A DNA stretch of 64,000 bases from Bolinopsis microptera. Lineage: Eukaryota > Ctenophora > Tentaculata > Lobata > Bolinopsidae. Below the pieces are notes generated by a model. The model was given only the letters and a program-made list of their open reading frames with translations. It made no database searches and was not told where the DNA came from. Every line of letters starts with the position of its first letter. The stretch's first letter is position 1. This document shows, in pieces, positions 56,795 through 64,000 of the stretch. A program made the translations under genes and the position numbers. Where the stretch lies: contig NC_087078.1 of NCBI RefSeq assembly GCF_026151205.1, forward strand, positions 8,820,675 through 8,884,674, given 5' to 3'.

Positions 56795-58360
56795 CTAAAC
56801 ATTTAGCTTATCAGGTTTCACCTTGGTGGTTGTTGCACTAGCTGTATTCGGAGTGGAGGAATTGTCAGCAACAACAGCAGAAGATGAGGATCCCATAATA
56901 GCAACTCTGCCCTGACACAGAGGGCTAGTAACAGTGTCCGTCATGGTGGCAGTGCCACTGACGATATCAGTGAACGATTTAGGCTCCACAACTCTAGTTG
57001 GCTCTGAATAACTCGGCTGAGCCTCAGAATCTTCACCACAGCAGCAATCTGAGCAACCTTCCCGGAAAATATCACATTTGTACATCAGGAAACCGTAAAT
57101 TATAGGATTAGTAACGATAGAAAGGTAGAAGAATATGTACACAAGTGACTTTTCTTCAGAAGTGTCGTAGCGTAAGATACCATGGACTATCCCATACGGT
57201 AACCAGGTTACCAGAGCAGTAGTCACAACCAGCGCTCCAGAAAGACGCTTACCACGTGTCATGCGGGGTTCCTTAAAACACAGCGCGCTCCAGATACCAA
57301 CATGTATGAGTAGAGGCAAGATATTGAAGATGATCATGTTGAAGTAGTCCACCAAGTTCTCCCAGTTGAACATCTTCCCATCAGCCAGATGAATAGAACA
57401 CTTGTGGTAACTAGTGGTGTAGTGAGAGTTCAAGTACCCTCCCTCTATTCCTATGATGAGGAGGATTAGCTCAATCAGAGGAAGACACCACACAGCCGCT
57501 ATAATCCCTCTCATCTGCTTTTCAGAGGGGAGAAAGACGCATATGCAGGATATAGGTATGATAGCCAAGGTGTTGAGATCACTAAGGAGCCAGGAGGAGA
57601 TGACACTGAAGAAAGTGCATCTGACAGTGCCTGTACCTAGGGTAGTAGCCTCCCCGTAGATAACACTGGGCCAGATGAAGCCAGGTCCTCTGATAGTAGC
57701 AGCAGCTAGGGAGAGGAGGATGTCAACTACACTCATGTTGACTAGAACGGTCCTGAACCTCTTCCGGTGCTTCTCTCCTCGGTGGTTGTATTTGAGGAAG
57801 AAGAGGAGTGTACTGAGGTTGAGGACAAGTCCAGTGATACCTGGGAGGATATTGGTATTAAGAAGAGGAGTGTACTGAGGCTGAGGACTAGTCCAGTGAT
57901 ACCTGGGAGGATATTGGTATTAAGAAGAGGAGTGTACTGAGGTTGAGGACTAGTCCAGTGATAGTTGATACCTGGGAGGATATTGGTATTAAGAAGAGGA
58001 GTGTACTGAGGTTGAGGACTAGTCCAGTGATACCTGGGAGGATATTGGTATTAATAGTTGATCACTTACATTGATGTAAAGTTTATTTGAATTTTGAAAT
58101 AAAAACATGGTGTTCACGAAACATTGGTACGGCTTTAGTTAATTCACGAAGGAGCAACCAGGTCCCTTTTGCGCTTACAATTTTTTTCGTAAATCGGGAA
58201 AGATTTTGTTAAAACCCTAGTCCAGATTTCAAAACGTTGACATAGTTCTATAAATTTTGTATACTTTACTCTGGTGGTCGGAAATGGTCTTACCGAGGAA
58301 GATAACACACAGGCCTGTAACTAGAGCAAACTTTTCTGGATCTGTTGAATGCCATGTCAT
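56795..58360 (-). CDS. Class A (rhodopsin-like) GPCR 2, paralogue of GPCR 1
   Basis: Two exons, 58294-58360 and 56795-57840, give 370 aa; the same intron position and phase as GPCR 1. It shares MSVVDILLSLAAATIRGPGF, WLLSDLNTLAIIPISCICVF, the NPIIY motif and the CSDCCCG tail. DNA encoding TM7 and the proximal C-tail is about 97% identical to GPCR 1, while the loops around TM6-TM7 and TM1 are clearly diverged. The acceptor of exon 2 is tandemly copied three times upstream. Confidence 0.92.
57841..58060. repeat. 61-69 bp tandem copies of the GPCR 2 exon 2 acceptor (3 extra)
   Basis: Each unit on the minus strand reads atcctcccag|GTATCACTGG followed by the first ~45 exon bases (CTCAACCTCAGTACACTCCT) and then 'taataccaat'. 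One unit has an internal gttgat insertion. The true exon begins at 57840. Confidence 0.92.
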
Positions 58361-58603
58361 CCCTGGCAAATAAAGCAACATAATTTGTGTGATTAGTATA
58401 AATAAATTATTGCATCTTAAAAGTTAGAAATTTAAACATTGTACAAAAATCACGTTTATCAAAAATTGTAAAAATCAATTAATTAATCGCGAGTATCTAA
58501 AAACGAATACTTAGGGGAATTGAAAGAAATTTAATCAACATTAATAATAGTAATATAATATGATTGATGAATACGAAACAAAGTTTTGAAAGTGTAAATT
58601 ACT

Positions 58604-60223
58604 CTATTTAAACCAGGATAGTGACCGGATCTGGTCACCAGATCCTACAACTTGGAGAAACTTTGGAGCAACTTTTTCGTAAAAAAGTGGATAATCTCTG
58701 GAACATGAGCAGTTTCGGTCATCCTTTTTGCAGGAGTTTCTGTGTAAAGAAAACAGTCCGTCCACAACCAACTTAATTGAGTGTTCCTCTTTGTTAAGAC
58801 CTTGACACTTTTCTAAAGCTTCTTCGATGAAATTGTGGAACCAGTTGTTGAGTTCTTTACTGTCCGGAGATAAGGTGATATCACCGGCTAGAGTTGATAT
58901 TCTCAGTTCTTTGAAGTTGGGACTGGTGTTCTTGATAAACAACACAATATCGTCCGCAGGGAGAACGTTTCTTTTATCTGTCATGGACAGATATGCTAGT
59001 TTATCAAGGAGTGGCAACACTCGAGCAGCTATTATTTTGAAACAGCTAACTATATCATAGTCATGGTTTATTTTTATGTGCCCTGGACAGTCATTATAGT
59101 CAAGAATGAGCTTCTTGAGGCTGGTAAGCTTATTAAGCTTGATGAGGTGCTCTGCGGAAATCAAACATTCGGATAAATTCAGTTCTTCTAAGAAAAGGCA
59201 GTGACGTGATAAAACATCAAAGAACACGTCATCGTTCGTTTGATCATGAAGTTGTCGGGAAATATCTAGTTTTACAAGATTAGGTGACAGCTTCAAAATA
59301 GAAATTAGTTTGCTACATTTGATAGGAAAGGGATGACGATAACCACACTGGACATCATTCCTTCTAGCTGCTAAAAATGTATTCATGTTCTCAAAAGGGG
59401 GAAATGAAATTGTATTGATATCGAGAACATCAAGGTGTGCTTCAGAAACATTCAGATGTTGCAATGTGGAAGAAAAATTCCTCAAAATGTATTCGGTACA
59501 ACAAGGTTGCAGGCTGGCGAATTCATGGCATGTAAATGAAGACAGCGGATTGATGGAGGAAAGAGATTCCCCGATGCATAAAGGAGGACCCCTGTTCGCA
59601 TAACTAACAGTAGCTGTGATAGCAAACGATTTCAGCTTCCTGGTAAAACTTAGCATGTATTGAACCTCTTTGCTCGTAAAATATATGTTGGTAGCATCCA
59701 ATGAGAGGCTTTCCAAGTTGGGACAAAACTTTTCTCCAATAACTTTAGCCACACGTGGAGTAAGAGCAAAGGTCTTTCCAATGTATAACTTAGTCAAGTT
59801 AGGCATCAAATCTGCCATAACAGAAAAGAGTGAAGCTGTCAAGTTTTTAATTCCGAACAGTGATAAAGAAGTCAAAGCTCCGTTGTTTAGGGATAACACT
59901 GACAGCATCCTCTCCACACTTATTACTCTAATATTTTTTAAATATAACGGACTGTCACATAAGGCTGTGGTACGCAGCCGTTTAATTCTTGATATTCTCG
60001 ATAAGCAAAGATTGTACCATCTTTTACAGGTAATGCTCATCCGAAAATATTCACGAATCCCGAAAAAGGAGAGAATGATATCCAAACATTCGTCATTCAA
60101 AGCAAGGATAGTGGGTAATGTATCATCTGCAGCGGAAGAATTTGAAGTGTCGTAGTATGCTAAGTTATGAACAGGTAAACATCTTCGCTTGGCGGGATGT
60201 TCTTCTTCAAGTGGAACATCCAT
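58604..60223 (-). CDS. F-box and leucine-rich-repeat protein
   Basis: 539 aa from ATG 60223. An acceptor (attttacag) lies one base before the ATG, so upstream in-frame codons are not used. The F-box is near residues 40-80: LALNDECLDIILSFFGIREY then CKRWYNLCLS. It is followed by leucine-rich repeats with LTSLSLFGIKNL, NLTKLYIGKT, NLESLSLDATN, NLVKLDISRQ, FLEELNLSECLI and SLKKLILDYN. A cysteine cluster (CKKDDRNCSC) is near the C-terminus. Such proteins are usually substrate adaptors of SCF ubiquitin ligases; the substrate is unknown. FBXL orthology could not be assigned. Confidence 0.85.
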   Translation of the reverse strand: MDVPLEEEHPAKRRCLPVHNLAYYDTSNSSAADDTLPTILALNDECLDIILSFFGIREYFRMSITCKRWYNLCLSRISRIKRLRTTALCDSPLYLKNIRVISVERMLSVLSLNNGALTSLSLFGIKNLTASLFSVMADLMPNLTKLYIGKTFALTPRVAKVIGEKFCPNLESLSLDATNIYFTSKEVQYMLSFTRKLKSFAITATVSYANRGPPLCIGESLSSINPLSSFTCHEFASLQPCCTEYILRNFSSTLQHLNVSEAHLDVLDINTISFPPFENMNTFLAARRNDVQCGYRHPFPIKCSKLISILKLSPNLVKLDISRQLHDQTNDDVFFDVLSRHCLFLEELNLSECLISAEHLIKLNKLTSLKKLILDYNDCPGHIKINHDYDIVSCFKIIAARVLPLLDKLAYLSMTDKRNVLPADDIVLFIKNTSPNFKELRISTLAGDITLSPDSKELNNWFHNFIEEALEKCQGLNKEEHSIKLVVDGLFSLHRNSCKKDDRNCSCSRDYPLFYEKVAPKFLQVVGSGDQIRSLSWFK

Positions 60224-60259
60224 CCTGTAAAATAATGTTACTTGAGAGGATTGTATCAA

Positions 60260-61880
60260 AAGGAATATGCTCGTTAATCAACAATTTTGTATAATTTGAA
60301 TTGTTGATTGTTTTTACTTTATTTCATTTAATCAGGCTGCATTTCACTGGATCTGGATAGTATATTATTATGAAAAAGAGAAATATCGGATTAAAATTCA
60401 TTACTGAATAGTACAATGATTTAAATAATGTGTTATCCGATATCACATAGGGTCAGCACGCGAAGTAATGGACAATTTGGATCTAGTCAGAAAAGTATAT
60501 AAGTTGCAGAAATTAAATAGAAACTACAAATTTTTCTGAACTGAAGCTGAATTTAGATATTTTAGAACTTGAAATAGGTGATAATCAATAATTATTTTGT
60601 TTCTCGGATTTACAAATTTTTGGTATCATGGTATAGTTCTAACGATGATGAGATCAGAACACACGGCCATAATTCTGGGAAAACTTGCATTGTTGGAATA
60701 TCGTGATTTTAAAACGGCATTGAATCAAAAAAAGTGTTACGAAAAAACGGCGTTATTTTGCTGAAATTTGGGCTCAGCGTCGGACTGTTTTCAAAAGCTC
60801 ATGATAAATTGTAATAAAATGATGCAATCATGAAAATTTCTGGAATCTATGTACAAATAACTTTTCCAAACGGTGGCATAAAGTATGATAAGTTTACAAA
60901 TATCCGTGTATTTGATAAACGCAATAATATAAGTCAAGTCAGAAACACGCCTACTCGCACACATTTTGAAATATAACTCCAGCTAGCAACGGCGCAAAAC
61001 AACCAAAGTTTCAGTGAAATGGTGCCCACATGTCTGTGGAACGCGCAGTAGAGCTATCGCACGTGAGAAATGTCTCAGTCAGTCTACCTTGTTTGGCGCG
61101 CTGTTTCGTTTCCGTTACAAATTTTGACCTTGTACGCCATTTTGTCGCCATTTTGTCAATTTATACGTAATTTCGTAAATTTCGTCAATACCACGTTTAG
61201 CCAAATTCCACAGAGAGCTTATAATTTACTTCCAACACGAAATAAACATTGCTAAGGCCATGAAGTTACCTAATGGCTACTTTTAACGGAAAATCAAGTC
61301 ATTCTGTGACATGTAGCGTCCTTTTGTCACTTAAATGGATGACGTTGACTCTAGAACATCGTGAAACTTTCCATCAGTAAAGCTAAAAGTATTTCCATTC
61401 TAAAAAACTTTACTTCAAGATAATTGCACGATTGAACTTGTCTTCAACTTTTAAGCTGTATTACGTCTCGAAATAAGCGATCGACCGCGCAGGATTACCA
61501 CCTACTTGAAATCATTGGACTTCAGGTATTGAAAGTTTATATTGATAATTAATTCCAGATTATCAGCAACTTCACACTCAATAAATAAGAAGACGGGCAT
61601 ACCATACGCAGCAAAATGATAAAATATTGAAATTCAGTGAATTTAATGCCCCTCGGGCCTCGATATAACAGTATCTCTGATGATGGTGGAGTATTTAAAC
61701 ACATCATAACATTCAAGTATGTTCTTTGTATAAGAGGATCAAATAAATTTTAAGTTTAATTCAAATACTTTATACTATAAAGAATGCTACCCCAATGTAA
61801 CGGTATCTGTATCATCGCAACGGTATGTGGTAGTGAGTATTTAATATATCATTCATGTAAATTATAAAACTGAAAACTAA
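60260..61880. other. Intergenic region
   Basis: About 1.6 kb between the F-box gene start and the PPIH 3' end. Only short frames are present. A 'tgcccctcgggcctcg' stretch near 61645 faintly resembles the LINE 3' UTR at 5079 but is too short to call. Confidence 0.5.
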
Positions 61881-61883
61881 TAA

Positions 61884-63434
61884 TCACATTTCACCGCATT
61901 GTTCAATAAGAACTGGGAATTTAGGTCTATTATTAGCAGCGGTTGGAACATTCTCGATCTTCCTCAAGACCAACATTCCATCACTGACTTTACCAAAAGC
62001 CACGTGCTTGTTGTCCAGGAAGTCACAGGGCTGGCAGGTGATGAAGAACTGGCATCCGTTAGTGTCTTTACCGCTGTTAGCCATCGACATTATACCGGGT
62101 CCTTTGTGCTGCAGGGAGGAATGGTAATCATCATAATGTTAATAGAATACCTTATACCCCCCCCCCCCCCCCCTTATAATCTGGGTTGGAATTTTCTTAT
62201 TTTTGTTAGGGTACTATCTTCTAATAAATAAGGTACTTAGCAAAATATAAGTAAGTATAATATATAAGTATGTATAATATAAGTAAGTATAATATAAGTA
62301 TGTATGTAAGTATAGGTACAGCAGAAAATCGAATCTTGATATCATCCAAGAAGCAAAGTTTGTTCCTAAACTATCTAAAAACACTACTAATATAATATAA
62401 GGTGTTTTTTATGGAGTTAAGACCTAGTTTAGTTTACAGTACACAAGGAGTGAGTAACAGTAAACATAGGTGTTACGGTAACCATGGTAATATAACCTAG
62501 CCTTAAAACTTAATCGGACAATTCTAAAGATTACTAAACAGCAGTTCTACCTTGACAGAGAAGTTCTCATCTTCAAAATGTTTGCCGTAAATACTCTGAC
62601 TTCCCGTACCGTCGTTATTCAAGAAATCTCCTCCTTGAACCATGAAATCCTTGATAACTCGGTGAAAATGACATCCTTTAAACCTGAAAATATTAAGTTT
62701 ATTACATTTTACCATTATAGTATGTAAATAATCTATAACATAAAATTGTCCTGAACGTTTTGGTTTCAGAGTTAAAATCATTTGGGGAAAGAAAATGGCT
62801 GCTTGACTACACTAAACTAACCCAGTAATGGCTGCTTGACTACACTAAACTAACCCAGTAATGGCTGCTTGACTACACTAAACTAACCCAGTAGATGGCT
62901 GCTTGAAGCTTGACTACACTAAACTAACCCAGTAATGGCTGCTTGAGTACACTAAACTAACCCAGTAATGGCTGCTTGACTACACTAAACTAACCCAGTA
63001 ATGGCTGCTTGACTACACTAAACTAACCCAGTAGATGGCTGCTTGAAGCTTGACTACACTAAACTAACCCAGTAGATGGCTGCTTGATTACACTAAACTA
63101 ACCCAGTAGATGGCTGCTTGATTACACTAAACTAACCCAGTAATGGCTGCTTGACTACACTAAACTAACCCAGTAATGGCTGCTTGACTACACTAAATTA
63201 ACCCAGTAATGGCTGCTTGAAGCTTGACTACACTAAACTAACCCAGTAGATGGCTGCTTGACTACACTAAACTAACCCAGTAGGCACACCGTCCCTCCTG
63301 AACTCCCCAGTACACAGCTGTCTAAAATTCTCTGCAGTTCTTGGCACGTGGTCCGAGAACAGCTCCATCTTTATACGTCCTGCAGGATGACCTCCAATAC
63401 TGATGTCGAAGAATACCACTGGGTTCACTGTCAT
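61884..63434 (-). CDS. PPIH: Peptidyl-prolyl cis-trans isomerase H (spliceosomal cyclophilin)
   Basis: Three exons, 63277-63434, 62551-62683 and 61884-62108, give 516 nt and 171 aa (human 177). [53 protein letters not shown] (catalytic Arg and Gln), [16 protein letters not shown] and [20 protein letters not shown] + QCGEM match PPIH specifically rather than PPIA. It isomerises prolyl bonds and associates with the U4/U6-U5 tri-snRNP proteins PRP3/PRP4. The ATG chosen lies 4 bases after an acceptor (gtttcacag|CAAG), so an upstream leader exon or spliced leader is likely. The exon 1 donor is embedded in a minisatellite. Confidence 0.95.
62785..63290. repeat. 33-bp minisatellite copying the PPIH exon 1 donor (~15 units)
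   Basis: Unit: gactacactaaactaaccca plus gtaatggctgctt, 33 bp. On the minus strand each unit contains ACTGG|gttagtttagtg, identical to the true donor at 63276. Some units carry a 'tagatgg' or duplicated 'gaagctt' variant. Using a decoy would extend the exon in phase but hits TAG after two codons. Confidence 0.93.
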
Positions 63435-63439
63435 CTTGC

Positions 63440-64000
63440 TGTGAAACTTGGGAGATGAGCGGTTAGTTTAACAAACTTGGGAGATGAGCGGTTAGTTTAA
63501 CAAACTTGGGAGATGTACGGTTAGTTTAACGTGGCAGTAATATTATGGGCTGTTTTGTAGTTCAGGTGCATACCCAGCAATGTGATAATATATAGCCGCA
63601 GGTAATATTATGATTACGTAATAATAATATGTGAACGACCCCTAAATCAATTATTTATGTACATTATTGTAGAGAATTATCACTAAGATGTGGTTCACAA
63701 CATTACAATAATAATGTTAACTGTCTGATCAAGCTCTAGATCATAAAAAAGATTCAAGGAAAACTCTCAACTCAAAAGTGAATAAATTATGATAATATTA
63801 TAAAATATTTATACTCTTGAACACACGGTATAATTCATAAACTGTCACGAGAAGGAGTTCAAAAATCAAATAATTAAAATATTAAGAGTAAATATTATAC
63901 CTTAACACAAGTTATTAAACTTATCTTGTTGCAATAATATTTCTAAATTAAGAAATAGTGACAAAAATTCAACATGATATATCCGAACTTCATTAAAAGG
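63440..64000. other. PPIH upstream region with a three-unit tandem repeat
   Basis: Three 31-bp units of 'aacttgggagatgagcggtt' plus agtttaacaaa (63447-63530) lie immediately upstream of the exon 1 acceptor. The remaining sequence is AT-rich without supported exons. Confidence 0.6.

Noticed and set aside
59670-60155. 161-aa plus-strand ORF
   Set aside because: It is antisense to the F-box/LRR gene, with no domain of its own.
1-64000. tRNA, rRNA or snRNA genes
   Set aside because: I saw no segment with convincing cloverleaf, box A/B or conserved rRNA sequence; absence cannot be proven by eye.

Overview
The window is animal nuclear DNA. Genes are split by GT-AG introns, base composition is AT-rich, minisatellites and transposon remnants are dense, and the proteins include RAD54, RRP4, mitochondrial uL2, class A GPCRs, F-type-lectin-like proteins and an F-box/LRR protein. 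Nothing fixes the species. A marine invertebrate or early-branching metazoan is the best guess, and that is inference. Exon models were built by hand from reading frames, splice-site dinucleotides, phase and recalled family sequence. Most were checked by confirming that summed exon lengths divide by three.

Layout, left to right. At 0.4-2.7 kb lies part of a mitochondrial uL2 gene (minus). At 3.4-16.9 kb is EXOSC2/RRP4 (minus), whose introns hold LINE fragments, a full-length but broken RTE-like LINE, a 1.4 kb hAT-like element, and secreted lectin-like genes on the opposite strand. At 17.7-27.0 kb the DNA is a diverged segmental duplication. Each copy carries the last four RAD54 exons, EXOSC2 exons 1-2 and a lectin gene, and the copies are separated by 3.8 kb of inverted and tandem repeats. 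RAD54 itself (minus) spans 25.5-34.0 kb, with a small secreted-repeat gene nested on the plus strand. PECR follows at 34.6-36.9 kb and ATPAF2 at 37.3-39.0 kb. A tandem array of five EXD2/WRN-like 3'-5' exonuclease genes occupies 39.5-51.3 kb; at least three of the five are degenerate or altered. Ribokinase is at 52.0-54.1 kb, two paralogous GPCRs at 54.9-58.4 kb, an F-box/LRR gene at 58.6-60.2 kb and cyclophilin PPIH at 61.9-63.4 kb. All large host genes are on the minus strand; the small nested secreted genes are on the plus strand.

The most unusual signal is a class of minisatellites whose repeat unit contains an exon-intron junction. In RAD54 (three junctions), EXOSC2, PECR, ATPAF2, a GPCR and PPIH, the tandem unit carries a splice acceptor or donor plus a few exon bases. 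The real exon is therefore followed or preceded by 1 to about 15 decoy splice sites. Where I translated a unit, using a decoy shifts the frame or brings in a stop codon. At two junctions the repeat core also contains a perfect E-box (CACGTG) next to a perfect CArG box (CCATATAAGG). The ribokinase stop codon likewise lies in the first unit of a 35-copy array. I know of no named element that accounts for this, and I regard it as the main candidate for an undescribed phenomenon here.
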